Assembly (NCBI RefSeq): GCF_024704835.1
Contig: NZ_JAMXBE010000006.1
Location: 124,514 to 188,513 of the forward strand
Source: Parapedobacter tibetensis
GTDB lineage: Bacteria; Bacteroidota; Bacteroidia; Sphingobacteriales; Sphingobacteriaceae
Reading direction: 5' to 3'
Length of the DNA: 64,000 nucleotides
Shown here: positions 53,870-63,389 of the stretch, one piece after another
How positions within the stretch are numbered: the stretch's first letter is position 1
How the letters are laid out: each line of letters begins with the position of its first letter
Position numbers and translations under genes: made by a program
Notes under the pieces: generated by a model
What the model was told of the DNA's origin: nothing
The model's input: the letters and a program-made list of their open reading frames with translations, nothing else
Database searches by the model: none

Positions 53870-53948
53870 TAGGACACCGGTATCGACCTACTGGATGGAA
53901 CCGATGGATTGGGAAATAGTCGATACGCCAAACCATAACAGTTAAGAC

Positions 53949-54578
53949 ATGAAGTATCAACGTGCGAAGGCAGGTTTTTTCCGCTACGCGGATGGCAAGT
54001 TGGTGATTGCGGCTGCCCGGATCATCAAGGCGCTGAAGGAGTCAACAGTATTCACCGACCCGAAACCTTCCCTGGAAGAGGTAGAGGTTGCGTATGCCGA
54101 CTATCAACGGAAGGTGGTTGACGCGGCTGGTGGCGGGCGTATCTATTCCACAGCCAAGCGGGAGAGTAAACGCAGGCTCGCGGATGTGTTGCAGGAGTTG
54201 GCGTTTTATGTCAGTGTGGAGAGCGATGGCAGTCTGGCGAAACTGCACAGTTCAGGATTCCCGGTGTTGGCAAAGAAGCGGAAGGGGAAATCGCCCGATA
54301 CGCCGGGATTGCCGTTCCTCAAGGATGGACGCATGAGCGGTGAGGTGGCATTCGGTTTCAAGCCCGTGGGGCGGGATATGCTGTATGATTATTGTTTTGC
54401 CAGTGAGGTAGACAAGAAGGGCAGACCCATTTGGGGCGAGTTGCACACTACCTCGCGTTCGTTTACAGATTACGTCGCGGGATTCACACGTGGTGATTGT
54501 GTCTATTTCCGTGTGCGGGCAAGGAACAAACATGGGATTAGCCACTGGACTGCACCGGTGATGTTGGTGGTGAGGTAA
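53949..54578 (+). CDS. Fibronectin type III-like domain protein of unknown function
   Basis: The 209-residue protein has no signal peptide and many Lys/Arg. The N-terminal half (about 1-110) is helical (KLVIAAARIIKALKEST, EEVEVAYADYQRKVVDAAGG, RRLADVLQELAFYVSV). The C-terminal half (about 110-209) looks like a fibronectin type III sandwich ending TRGDCVYFRVRARNKHGISH and APVMLVVR. Proteins of this shape are common paralogues in Sphingobacteriaceae-type genomes and have no known function that I can cite. It stands alone, with its own likely promoter, and is not obviously part of either neighbouring PUL. Confidence 0.7.
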   Translation: MKYQRAKAGFFRYADGKLVIAAARIIKALKESTVFTDPKPSLEEVEVAYADYQRKVVDAAGGGRIYSTAKRESKRRLADVLQELAFYVSVESDGSLAKLHSSGFPVLAKKRKGKSPDTPGLPFLKDGRMSGEVAFGFKPVGRDMLYDYCFASEVDKKGRPIWGELHTTSRSFTDYVAGFTRGDCVYFRVRARNKHGISHWTAPVMLVVR

Positions 54579-54668
54579 TCGGTAAAGCGGGGAATAAAAC
54601 GATCAGTATCTACGTCATTAGAAAAATTATGTGTTTTTTTGTAAAAGATAAAGCATATAAACCGAAAG

Positions 54669-55775
54669 ATGAAACTAAACATTGTTTTACTGTTGTTGTT
54701 GAGCCAATTCGTAATGGCCTGCTTGGATGCGCAGGAGCATAGAGGAAGTAGCCAAAACCCCCTTGATGTGGCCTTTGGTGATCCATATGTGTTATACGAC
54801 GATGAAACGGCCCGTTACTACATGTACGGCACGGGAGGCGGGGCGAAGGACGGATTTGCGGCTTATTCTTCCACTGACCTTGCCGACTGGCAATCCGAAG
54901 GGCAGGTTTATTATGGAAATACCGATAGCACGTGGGGCATCGATGCTTTCTGGGCGCCCGAGGTATACAAGCGAAATGGAAAATTCTATATGTTTTATAG
55001 TGCCCAATGGCGAGATAACCCTACCAACGAATTGGAGAATTTCAAAATCGGCATAGCGGTGTCTGATAATCCAACGGGTCCGTTTCGCGACCTGCACGAT
55101 GGGCCGCTATTCGACCCTGGTTATCCCATTATTGATGCAAATGTATATTTCGCGGAGGATGGCAGGGTTTACCTGTACTATTCCCGATGCTGCTATAAGC
55201 ATCCCGTGGAAAGTGAAGTGGCTGATTGGGCACGGAAGAAGGGATGGTTCGATGAAATTGAAGAAAGCTGGGTATATGGCGTTGAGCTCAAGTCCGACTT
55301 TTCCGGGATCATTGGAGAGCCAATGCTATTATTGCGTCCGCCAATTGAGATGGATGATGCCCAAGCCGAATGGGAAAGTCGTTCAGTAACCAGTAAGGAA
55401 GTCAATCGTCGGTGGACGGAAGGATCGTTTACCTTCAAGCATGGTGATACGTATTACATGATGTATTCAGCCAACCATTTCGCCGGTGAGAATTATGCCG
55501 TGGGATATGCCACCGCATCTGATCCGCTTGGCCCATTCGAAAAGGCAGCCAATAATCCTGTGTTAGAAAAAAATATCGAAAAAGGAGGAGTGGTTACCGG
55601 AACGGGACACAACAGTGTGGTATTCCTTCCAGATGGACGCATGCGATGTGTATACCATGGCCGAACGAAAAAGACGGGTGATGAACGGGTGGTATTCATT
55701 GATGAGATGAAAATCGATGGAAACGGGGTATTGACGGTGTTGGGTCCTACGACCACAGCACCAATCTCGTTATAG
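54669..55775 (+). CDS. GH43-family glycosidase lipoprotein
   Basis: The protein has 368 residues with an SpII-like signal (FVMAC, Cys18). The GH43 triad by position is Asp38 in AFGDPYVL (base), Asp156 in IIDANVYF (pKa modulator) and Glu251 in WTEGSFTF (acid). FWAPEVYKRNGKFYMFYSA and the late His in GTGHNSVV are also family marks. An extra loop (about 175-205, SRCCYKHPVESEVADWARKK region) is longer than in the two GH43s at 11399 and 12379. It is probably an arabinofuranosidase or xylosidase outside the cytoplasm. It is a single gene, convergent with the DeoR gene. Confidence 0.9.
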   Translation: MKLNIVLLLLLSQFVMACLDAQEHRGSSQNPLDVAFGDPYVLYDDETARYYMYGTGGGAKDGFAAYSSTDLADWQSEGQVYYGNTDSTWGIDAFWAPEVYKRNGKFYMFYSAQWRDNPTNELENFKIGIAVSDNPTGPFRDLHDGPLFDPGYPIIDANVYFAEDGRVYLYYSRCCYKHPVESEVADWARKKGWFDEIEESWVYGVELKSDFSGIIGEPMLLLRPPIEMDDAQAEWESRSVTSKEVNRRWTEGSFTFKHGDTYYMMYSANHFAGENYAVGYATASDPLGPFEKAANNPVLEKNIEKGGVVTGTGHNSVVFLPDGRMRCVYHGRTKKTGDERVVFIDEMKIDGNGVLTVLGPTTTAPISL

Positions 55776-55853
55776 AAAAAGCGAATCACGACATCCGTTC
55801 AGAAAGGAATCGCAGGAACGTATACGGCGGCGTGGGTTATACCGGAATATTGT

Positions 55854-56606
55854 TCAGATCAATTGGACATCAGCGTTGTGGTAAGCCAGTAGAAATGGAT
55901 CATTTGGCGCTAGTTCAGTGACGAGGTAGTCGATTTGGCCGATGTCGCATATTTTGATACGCTGTGTAGTATTGAGTTTTTCGGAGATGGCCAGTACGGC
56001 TACTTTTTTTGCTGCCCGTATCAATGCCTTCTTCACTTGCACCACATCCCAGTCATTGTCGGTGAGTCCTTCTTGTGGGGATAGCCCGTTGGCACCCAAT
56101 AGACAAAGATCAACCTTAATTTCAGAAATATCATTGATCACACTGGCTCCTGTATGGAGGTAAGCGTTTTTATGGAGCTTACCACCTATGGTAATCACTT
56201 CAAGGTTGTCATGCTCAGAAAGTGTAATAGCAGCCTGCGGGCTGATGGTAAAAAAAGTGGCCTTCAACGACGAGGGAATCATTTTTGCCAATTCCAGTAT
56301 AGTCGTTCCTCCTTCCGTTAGGATCACCATGTTGTTTTTTAATAGAGACAACGATTTGGATGCGATGGTCTGTTTTGCACTCAATGCGTAAACGTGACTA
56401 TCATTGGTCACCAAAGGCGCCGCAAGTGATTTGCTGATGGCTCCTCCATGTACCTTCAGTATCTGGCCGCTATCCACAAGTTCCTTGAGATCCCTCCGGA
56501 TCGTATCTTCTGAAACATTCAACAGGATGCTTAGATCAACAGACAGTACCTTGTTATGCAGGTTGATCTCCCGCATGATTAAACGTTGGCGCTCTTCTTT
56601 CAACAT
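55854..56606 (-). CDS. DeoR/GlpR-family transcriptional repressor
   Basis: The 250-residue cytoplasmic protein has an N-terminal DeoR HTH (about 1-57, LSILLNVSEDTIRRDLKELVDSGQI) followed by the DeoRC sugar-phosphate sensor domain (about 75-235, TEGGTTILELA, ITIGGKLHKNAYLHTGASV, CLLGANGLSPQEGLTDND, KKVAVLAISEKLN). It likely represses the divergent 56910-64000 operon and is relieved by a phosphorylated sugar, for instance MurNAc-6-phosphate or GlcNAc-6-phosphate given the MurQ gene (inference). The divergent gap holds repeated CGCAAAT/ATTTGCG-like half sites. Confidence 0.92.
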   Translation of the reverse strand: MLKEERQRLIMREINLHNKVLSVDLSILLNVSEDTIRRDLKELVDSGQILKVHGGAISKSLAAPLVTNDSHVYALSAKQTIASKSLSLLKNNMVILTEGGTTILELAKMIPSSLKATFFTISPQAAITLSEHDNLEVITIGGKLHKNAYLHTGASVINDISEIKVDLCLLGANGLSPQEGLTDNDWDVVQVKKALIRAAKKVAVLAISEKLNTTQRIKICDIGQIDYLVTELAPNDPFLLAYHNADVQLI

Positions 56607-56672
56607 AATCGATTAACGTTATTGGTTAGCGAAATTAAACAAATTAATGTTTGCTGCTGTCTGCAAAGATAA

Positions 56673-56895
56673 GTTTTTGTGCGCTTATTGATTTGATTAA
56701 AAATGCAAATATACGTTTATGTCTGTCTGTTTAATTACGGAAGTATGATGTAGTTTTAAATTTTATTATCTGTTAATTAGGTGTGTATTAATAATTTGTT
56801 GCTCGAATATTATTAAAAAAAATTAGTGCATTAAAATTTTGATTTGAGTTTTTGTGCGTTTATATTTGTCATTCAAAACGCAAATAAACGCAAAT
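56673..56895 (+). promoter_or_regulatory. DeoR operator cluster and promoter of the 56910 operon
   Basis: A Bacteroidota promoter is visible: TTG at 56839-56841 and -7 box TATATTTG at 56861-56868 (22 bp start to start). The near-identical sequences GTTTTTGTGCGCTTAT (56673-56688) and GTTTTTGTGCGTTTAT (56848-56863) share the motif, the second lying between and over the promoter boxes. Just after the expected transcription start are two perfect tandem copies of AAACGCAAAT (56876-56885, 56886-56895), which read as ATTTGCGTTT on the other strand, so they are inverted relatives of the same motif. Another copy-like stretch is at 56701-56720. Binding there would block transcription. Confidence 0.75.
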
Positions 56896-56909
56896 AAAAT
56901 TCAAGACTA

Positions 56910-57056
56910 ATGACAATACTAACTGTAATCAACCATCGTATCAATTACTTAATGATGTCGCTGCTGGTGTTGGCAGCCTGTGGAAAATCGATAGATGGAC
57001 CTAATCCTGAACCGCCTAACGAAGACGAGCCCACCGATTACCCAATTAAAGATTGA
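56910..57056 (+). CDS. Small lipoprotein of 48 residues (possibly truncated)
   Basis: I translated this by hand: ATG at 56910, stop TGA at 57054-57056. The protein starts MTILTVINHRINYLMMSL, then LLVLAACGKS is a good SpII lipobox (Cys24), followed by an acidic, proline-rich tail (GPNPEPPNEDEPTDYPIKD). It sits directly behind the operon promoter and 7 bp before the susC start, so it should be translated first. The tail is what usually links the lipid anchor to a folded domain, which is missing. It may be a remnant of a longer lipoprotein gene or a genuine small surface protein. The protein family is unknown to me. Confidence 0.65.
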   Translation: MTILTVINHRINYLMMSLLVLAACGKSIDGPNPEPPNEDEPTDYPIKD

Positions 57057-57063
57057 AGAAAAG

Positions 57064-60000
57064 ATGGTAAAAAAGAATTTAAAGCATGCTACCATGCAGA
57101 TTGGCTCCAAAATAAGGATGTTGCTCATCGCATCGGTATTTGCAGGTACGCCGGGAATATCATCGGCTTTGTCGACCTCCGGTGATGTTTTGGTATGGGC
57201 TGCACAACAGACGGTCACCGGTACCGTGAAAGATGTAACAACCGGTGAGCCCCTAAGCGGTGCCAGCATCCGTGTCAAGAACAGCAGCGTCGAGACTTCG
57301 TCGGGAAATGATGGGCAATACCGCTTGGATAGGGTTGCTGCAAATGACGTGTTGACGGTGAGTTATGTGGGATATAAATCGATCGAGATTCGCGTGGGTG
57401 GCCGCGATGTTATCGACATTACGTTGGAATCCAATGCAGCGATGTTGGAAGATGTCGTGGTAGTGGGTTATGGTACGCAATCCAGGAATAAGATAACCGG
57501 CGCCATCACCCAGGTCGGTGCAGAGGTTTTTCAGAATCGGCCGATCGTCAACATTGCGCAAGGGTTGCAAGGGGTAATTCCGAATCTGAACATCACGTTT
57601 GGTGATGGGCAGCTCAACCGCGGCGGGTCGTTCAACTTGCGTGGGTTTACTTCCATCAACGGGGGAGAGCCGCTGATTTTGATTGACGGAACGCCGGGAG
57701 ACATCAATCTGGTGAATCCGGAAGACGTGGAGCGTGTATCCGTGCTCAAAGATGCGGCGTCTGCTGCTATCTATGGTGCCCGGGCTGCCTTCGGTGTGGT
57801 GTTGGTGACTACTAAAAGCGGAAGGAAGGATCATACCCAAGTACGCTACACCAACAATTTCGGTATCGGAACTCCCATCCGCATACCCCAGGTCATCGGC
57901 GATCCATTGGAGGCTGCCATCGTTCAAAATGACGCTTACCGGGGTTATGCCGGAACAGATGCACCCGATATGCAAAATATCATCAACTATTTGCGGCAAC
58001 GGCAGGAGGATCCGTCTCTTCCAGAATTGGGAGTTACGAGTACGGGCAGTTTCATCCGTGGGGCAAACACCGATTGGTACGGCGAGTTCTACAACGACAA
58101 TGCGCCATTTTCCAAGAATTATCTCAGCATTTCTGGAGGCCAGGGAAATACCGGTTATTATTTATCCATGGGGCATGAAAAGCAGCACGGCCTATTCAGG
58201 ACGGCAACGGACGATTATACGCGGTACAGCCTGCGGTTGAAACTGGACAACCAATTGGCCGATTGGATTAAGGTGTACGACAACGTTGAATACAACCAAG
58301 GGGTATACGATTCGCCAAACAAATTTGTAAGTGAAGGAGGATATAATGTATACCGTTATCTTTCCCTCTACGCCAATCCATATGAAGCCATCCGAACCGC
58401 TAATGGGAATTATACGCTCGGGGGCATGTCTGTGTTCGGACAGCTCAATGACGCAGGAAGGACCAACGACAGGAGTACCCAATTGAAAAATACATTGGGC
58501 TTCCAGACCAATTTCTTCGGTAACCACTTGCGCATCAATGGTGATTACACGTATTTCCTGACGCAGGGTAGAGAAGATATCCAATACTTTAGGATGCAAT
58601 ATGAACAACGGCAAAATGTTGTTGTAGATTTCACCAATCCTGATTATTACCGTTCCGCGTTTTCAGAAAATCACCACCACATCGCCAACCTGTATACGGA
58701 ATATGAAGAGCAGTTAGGCGATCATCACTTCAAGGGACTGTTGGGATATAACCAAGAGTTTAATCGGTTCAATTCGTTTTATGCCCGTAGGGATGAAAAC
58801 ATTACCGAAAGCCTCGGGGCCATCAGCTTGACCAACGGCATCGCCACGTTGGGCGATAAAAAATATGAATGGGCCCTGCAAGGTGTATTTACCCGATTGA
58901 ACTACGACTATCGCAACAAATACCTGCTGGAGGTAAACGCGCGGTATGACGGTACTTCGCGGTTCGAACAGTCCCGCCGTTTCGGTTTTTTCCCTTCGGT
59001 CTCGTTGGGATGGGTAGTTTCTGAAGAAGATTTCTTCCAGTCGCTTTCTTCGAGCATCAATCTGTTCAAGTTTCGTGCTTCGTACGGTTCGCTCGGTAAC
59101 CAGCTCGTGGGACCGTATGCTTATATCAGCACCATGACACCCTACATTACCGCTGATCTTCTGGAGGTGGGTGGTTCATTACCGAGCGGTGTGCGGGCAC
59201 CGGCGCTGTTGCCAAACAGCCTGACCTGGGAAACGGCGAATACGGTCAATGCGGGGTTTGATTTGGCCATGCTCCACAACCGGTTCGAGCTGGGTTTCGA
59301 CTGGTATATCCGGCAAACGAAAAATATGCTCACCAAGGGGCGTACCATGCCCGCGGTACTGGGTACGGCGGAACCAAGGGAAAATGCCGCGGATCTGGAA
59401 ACTAAGGGATGGGAGTTTTCATTGAAATGGAACGACCAGGTCACTTTAGTTGATAAACCATTCTCTTATCACGCCTTATTGGTATTGTCGGATAACCGCT
59501 CCTTCATCACACGGTATGACAATCCTAACAAACTATTGAACGATTACTACGTCGGACAGGAAATCGGAGAAATATGGGGCTATACCACATTGGGGTTTTT
59601 CCAGACGGACGAAGAATCGGCAAGCCATGCCGATCAGTCCCGGTTGCATCTCTTTCCAGGTCTCCCCTTGGCGGGAGATATCAAATTTGAAGATCGCGAT
59701 AACAGTGGAGTTATCGATTTCGGCGCGAATACCGTTGATGACCCCGGAGATATGCACATCATCGGCAACACGACCCCACGATACGCCTATGGAGTAAATC
59801 TGGGATTCAATTGGTATAACTTCTCTGTCGATGCTTTCTTTCAAGGTATCGGGAAGCGCTATTTCTGGCCAGGTAGGGAAGCCGGGATATTCTGGGGATT
59901 TTACAACCGCTGGAATCAACCCGTATATGAACATATCTATGGCAACTACTGGACACCCGAAAATCCGGACGCCTACTTCCCCCGGTTGCGGGCTTATGAA

Positions 60001-60303
60001 GCATTGGCTACCGACCGTTCGTTGGGGGCTGTCCAAACCCGCTACCTGCAGGATGCGTCTTACCTGCGGTTGAAAAACCTGTCCCTTGGCTATACCCTAC
60101 CAAGTCGTTTGACCGAACGCGTGAAAATTGCATCGGCGAGGGTTTTCTTCGCCGGACAGAACCTGTACGAATGGACGAAACTGTCTAAGGCGTTCGACCC
60201 AGAGGGTATCAACGATGAGCAGGATGATAGCCGGGCCAACGGCGCAGGATTTGTTTACCCGATGATGCGCACGTATACATTTGGTATTGAAATTAACCTA
60301 TAA
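57064..60303 (+). CDS. SusC-family TonB-dependent outer-membrane transporter
   Basis: The protein has 1079 residues from ATG 57064, chosen because it gives a normal signal region (MVKKNLKHATMQIGSKIRML, then LIASVFAG); an ATG at 56995 is open but overlaps the small lipoprotein. It has a CarboxypepD_reg domain (VTGTVKDVTTGEPLSGASIR onward), TonB-box-like EDVVVVGYGTQ, a plug (VSVLKDAASAAIYGARAAFGVV) and a barrel ending TFGIEINL. There is no STN domain, in line with control by the DeoR repressor. With YdcF and MurQ genes downstream, the cargo may be muropeptides or amino-sugar oligosaccharides. Confidence 0.95.
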   Translation: MVKKNLKHATMQIGSKIRMLLIASVFAGTPGISSALSTSGDVLVWAAQQTVTGTVKDVTTGEPLSGASIRVKNSSVETSSGNDGQYRLDRVAANDVLTVSYVGYKSIEIRVGGRDVIDITLESNAAMLEDVVVVGYGTQSRNKITGAITQVGAEVFQNRPIVNIAQGLQGVIPNLNITFGDGQLNRGGSFNLRGFTSINGGEPLILIDGTPGDINLVNPEDVERVSVLKDAASAAIYGARAAFGVVLVTTKSGRKDHTQVRYTNNFGIGTPIRIPQVIGDPLEAAIVQNDAYRGYAGTDAPDMQNIINYLRQRQEDPSLPELGVTSTGSFIRGANTDWYGEFYNDNAPFSKNYLSISGGQGNTGYYLSMGHEKQHGLFRTATDDYTRYSLRLKLDNQLADWIKVYDNVEYNQGVYDSPNKFVSEGGYNVYRYLSLYANPYEAIRTANGNYTLGGMSVFGQLNDAGRTNDRSTQLKNTLGFQTNFFGNHLRINGDYTYFLTQGREDIQYFRMQYEQRQNVVVDFTNPDYYRSAFSENHHHIANLYTEYEEQLGDHHFKGLLGYNQEFNRFNSFYARRDENITESLGAISLTNGIATLGDKKYEWALQGVFTRLNYDYRNKYLLEVNARYDGTSRFEQSRRFGFFPSVSLGWVVSEEDFFQSLSSSINLFKFRASYGSLGNQLVGPYAYISTMTPYITADLLEVGGSLPSGVRAPALLPNSLTWETANTVNAGFDLAMLHNRFELGFDWYIRQTKNMLTKGRTMPAVLGTAEPRENAADLETKGWEFSLKWNDQVTLVDKPFSYHALLVLSDNRSFITRYDNPNKLLNDYYVGQEIGEIWGYTTLGFFQTDEESASHADQSRLHLFPGLPLAGDIKFEDRDNSGVIDFGANTVDDPGDMHIIGNTTPRYAYGVNLGFNWYNFSVDAFFQGIGKRYFWPGREAGIFWGFYNRWNQPVYEHIYGNYWTPENPDAYFPRLRAYEALATDRSLGAVQTRYLQDASYLRLKNLSLGYTLPSRLTERVKIASARVFFAGQNLYEWTKLSKAFDPEGINDEQDDSRANGAGFVYPMMRTYTFGIEINL

Positions 60304-60313
60304 CATTGAAGCG

Positions 60314-62068
60314 ATGAAAACAGCATATCAAACTTTTGTGATCGCATTTTTTTCCGTGAGTGCCTTTGTGGCCTGTGAAAGCGACTTTCTGGAACGCTAC
60401 CCGCAAAGCGAAATCAGTCCGCAATTGTACTTCAATACGGAGAAGGATCTGGAAACGTATACCAACAGCTTCTATGCATACCTGCCGGCGAACAACATTT
60501 ACATGGCCGACTTCTCCAGCGACAATGTCGACGTGTCCGCCATTGATGAGGTGGTAACGGGCCGGAGGAGGGTCCCCACAGACGCCGCTTCGGCAGGTTG
60601 GACGTGGAGTGAGTTGTATAACATCAACTATTTCCTTGCCCATTACAATAAATCCGAAATACCGGAAGAGGATAGGCGGCATTATGGGGGCGTGGCACGG
60701 TTCTTCCGTGCATATTTCTACTTTGAAAAATTGAAACGTTTCGGCGACGTGCCGTGGTATGGCGAACCTCTGGACGTAGACAGCGAGGGATTGTTTAAGG
60801 GGCGGGATCCGCGAACTTTGATCGTAGATTCCATCATTGCCGATCTGGATATCGCAATAGATGGTTTGCGTTTGGCAAAAACCGACGCAACCATCAACCG
60901 GTGGACCGCCTTGGCTCTGAAATCGCGCGTATGCCTTTTTGAGGGTACGTTCCGTAAATACCATACGGAACTGCAACTGCAGTCGTCGGCTACAGCCTTG
61001 CTTGAAGCATCTGCGGCAGCAGCCAATGAATTGATTAACAACGGCCCTTACCGGTTAGCTACCGGAGACCCAGAGACGGTTTACCTGCAATTGTTTGCGG
61101 TTCAGGCGCCCAATGCCAACGAGTTTATTCTATCGAGGTTATACAGCTTGGATGTTAATAAATCTCATCCACTGAACAACATCTTCACTTCCCCAACCCG
61201 GGGCAACCCGGGTATCACCAAAGGACTCATGGACTCCTATTTGCTGCGTGATGGCCGGCCATTTTCTGCACTTCCCAACCATGGGGAAATGCCCTTCTGG
61301 GAAGAAACAGAGGGACGTGACCCACGGCTGTCGCAAACCGTCCGTACACCGGGATACCGGCGGATCGGTGCCGACGAAAGCAGTGCATCACTCGTACCCG
61401 ATTATGCCAATGCATTTACAGGATACCAAAACATCAAATTCGTTTCAACACCTGATCAGGATGCCGCATCCTACACCCCGCTGCCCATTTTCCGTCTTGC
61501 CGAAGTGTTACTCAACTATGCGGAAGCATTGGCCGAATTGGGGAGGCTTAGCCAAGTGGATGCCGATCGTTCGATCAATTTGCTGCGTAGCCGAGTGGAA
61601 ATGCCATCGTTGAACGTAACAGCCATTGTACCTGACCCGATCCTGCAAAATCAATACGACCATACCGATGATCCATTGATTCTCGAAGTCCGGCGGGAAC
61701 GGCGTGTAGAATTAGCGCTTGAAGGATTCCGTTATTACGACTTGATGCGGTGGAAGGAAGGGCACTTGCTCGCAGAAACATTTTATGGAGCTTACTATCC
61801 CGGAAAAGGCACGTTCGATCTGGATAACGACGGAAATGACGATATTGCCGTGGTGGATACCCGTCCGAACAATCCGGTGGCCGGTCTCCAATATTTCACA
61901 TTGCCGCCCGACAAGGCGCTGAGTGAGGGCGATATGGGAAACATCATCGTGCACCCCACGATAGACAAGGTGTTTGACGAGGAAAAAGATTATTACTACC
62001 CATTGCCTATCAACGAGCTAATCCTCAATCCCACCCTAAGGCAGAATGAAGGTTGGCCAACACGATGA
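60314..62068 (+). CDS. SusD/RagB-family surface ligand-binding lipoprotein
   Basis: The protein has 584 residues from ATG 60314, which gives an SpII signal (SVSAFVAC, then ESDFLERYPQSEISPQLYF); the frame is open 33 bp further upstream into susC. It has a SusD core (GGVARFFRAYFYFEKLKRFGDVPWY) and C-terminal FRLAEVLLNYAEALAELG and RRERRVELALEGFRYYDLMRWKEG. It starts 10 bp after the susC stop. A late insertion DLDNDGNDDIAVVDTRPN (near residue 500) looks like a calcium-binding loop. Confidence 0.94.
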   Translation: MKTAYQTFVIAFFSVSAFVACESDFLERYPQSEISPQLYFNTEKDLETYTNSFYAYLPANNIYMADFSSDNVDVSAIDEVVTGRRRVPTDAASAGWTWSELYNINYFLAHYNKSEIPEEDRRHYGGVARFFRAYFYFEKLKRFGDVPWYGEPLDVDSEGLFKGRDPRTLIVDSIIADLDIAIDGLRLAKTDATINRWTALALKSRVCLFEGTFRKYHTELQLQSSATALLEASAAAANELINNGPYRLATGDPETVYLQLFAVQAPNANEFILSRLYSLDVNKSHPLNNIFTSPTRGNPGITKGLMDSYLLRDGRPFSALPNHGEMPFWEETEGRDPRLSQTVRTPGYRRIGADESSASLVPDYANAFTGYQNIKFVSTPDQDAASYTPLPIFRLAEVLLNYAEALAELGRLSQVDADRSINLLRSRVEMPSLNVTAIVPDPILQNQYDHTDDPLILEVRRERRVELALEGFRYYDLMRWKEGHLLAETFYGAYYPGKGTFDLDNDGNDDIAVVDTRPNNPVAGLQYFTLPPDKALSEGDMGNIIVHPTIDKVFDEEKDYYYPLPINELILNPTLRQNEGWPTR

Positions 62069-62084
62069 CAACTAGACAAAGAGA

Positions 62085-63350
62085 ATGAAGATATTGGATA
62101 AAAAGAGTTGGCTATGGGAAGGAGTAATCGGCGTTGGTCTGTTGGTAGCTTCCTGTGGCCATCTTGATAAACCCAAGGGAGCTGATGCCGCATCGGGTGG
62201 CAGCACCAAGGATTCGGTGCTGCAACGTAAGATATTCCCGCTATTGACAGTGATGGAAGCCGATACGGTTTTCTGCAAGCAGATAAAGACCGATAGTATA
62301 TTGATCGTGCTGGCCGATGGATACCGTAGCCGCATCACCACTGCAGATACTTGTCAAGATGCCGGATGTTATGCCCATGCCTTGCTGTGTACACCTGGAG
62401 AAATCGCGCAGGCCGGCGAACGTCTTAAAACCCTTATCCACCGACATACTGCATTGTGGACCACCGCCTTGAAAACTTCCGGACATTATGCTGTCCATGC
62501 CGGAGCGAATGATACATCCTTCGTGCGGCAGGCATGGGACGAAGTGGCAACGGGTATAAATCGTATTTTCTCCGTTTATATCGCAGGCGAACCACCGCAT
62601 TACGCGATTATTGATTCCATCAGCTTTTCCACTGCCGACCTGAACTTCGTTCGACAAATACAACATGGATTGGATTCCTTATTGGCAAACGAAGGGCAAT
62701 CCCCCTGCTTCTTCCGGCTGGCCGCACATGCGGCACTGATGACGCTGCGCATCAATGGTAGGGATGAAGCGGCCCGCTACGAGCCACTCACAGCTGGCCG
62801 CAATGAGGAAGCTGTCGCGGCCATCAACCATACGCGCTGGGCCGATTATCCCTACAATGTGCTGGTGGTTCCGGGATATGGTCCCGAGGCTCCCGGTATC
62901 CCATTGGATAGCAGGGCAGCAAGGAGGTGCCAACTGGCGGCGGAGTTGTACAAATCCGGTAAAGCACCTTTTATCATTGTGTCCGGCGGACACACTTACC
63001 CCCATTGCACACCCTATTGCGAAGCTGTGGAAATGAAAAAATACTTGATAAACCAGTTCGATGTGCCTGTAGCGGCTATCATCATCGAGCCCCATGCGCG
63101 ACACACCACAACCAACCTACGGAATGCCGGTCGGCTTATCTATCGACTGGGCATGCCGCATGACAAACCTGCATTGGTAGTGACCGACCGCAACCAAACC
63201 GCCATGATCATGGATATGGAACAACGCTGCATCCGGGAGTTGGGCTATGTGCCATACCGTGATCTCCATAACCTAAACGAAAACCAAACCGAGTTTTTTC
63301 CGGTTGAAATGGTGTCTCAAGTTAATACCTTGGACCCGCTTGATCCATAA
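62085..63350 (+). CDS. YdcF/ElyC/SanA-like (DUF218) lipoprotein
   Basis: The protein has 421 residues with an N-terminal SpII signal (LLVASCG, Cys24). The N-terminal half (about 30-240) is helical and unassigned. The DUF218 domain (about 258-400) shows VLVVPGYGPEAPG, RRCQLAAELYKSGKAPFIIV, SGGHTYPHCTPYCEAVEMKK, HARHTTTNLRNAGRL and VVTDRNQT. E. coli relatives (ElyC, SanA) act in envelope or peptidoglycan biology; the biochemical function is not settled. It lies 16 bp after susD and 39 bp before a murQ-like gene, so a role in handling imported muropeptides outside the cytoplasm is a reasonable guess. Confidence 0.85.
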   Translation: MKILDKKSWLWEGVIGVGLLVASCGHLDKPKGADAASGGSTKDSVLQRKIFPLLTVMEADTVFCKQIKTDSILIVLADGYRSRITTADTCQDAGCYAHALLCTPGEIAQAGERLKTLIHRHTALWTTALKTSGHYAVHAGANDTSFVRQAWDEVATGINRIFSVYIAGEPPHYAIIDSISFSTADLNFVRQIQHGLDSLLANEGQSPCFFRLAAHAALMTLRINGRDEAARYEPLTAGRNEEAVAAINHTRWADYPYNVLVVPGYGPEAPGIPLDSRAARRCQLAAELYKSGKAPFIIVSGGHTYPHCTPYCEAVEMKKYLINQFDVPVAAIIIEPHARHTTTNLRNAGRLIYRLGMPHDKPALVVTDRNQTAMIMDMEQRCIRELGYVPYRDLHNLNENQTEFFPVEMVSQVNTLDPLDP

Positions 63351-63389
63351 CCAGACTATATGCTTAACCATAATTAAATACGTAACAAA

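Larger units (their letters stand above)
52937..53948. other. One-kilobase non-coding stretch with tandem and inverted repeats
   Basis: No convincing gene is seen. Open frames here (53428-53610, and the tail of a frame from 52854 to 53222) lack codon character and homology clues. Visible structure: four 21-bp tandem repeats (53025-53108), a 10-bp inverted repeat (53510-53542), AT-rich stretches (53340-53390 and 53515-53575) and a promoter-like TTG/TATATTTG pair at 53837-53869 before the Fn3-like gene. This region separates the sulfatase PUL from the following genes and may be a former insertion junction. Confidence 0.5.
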
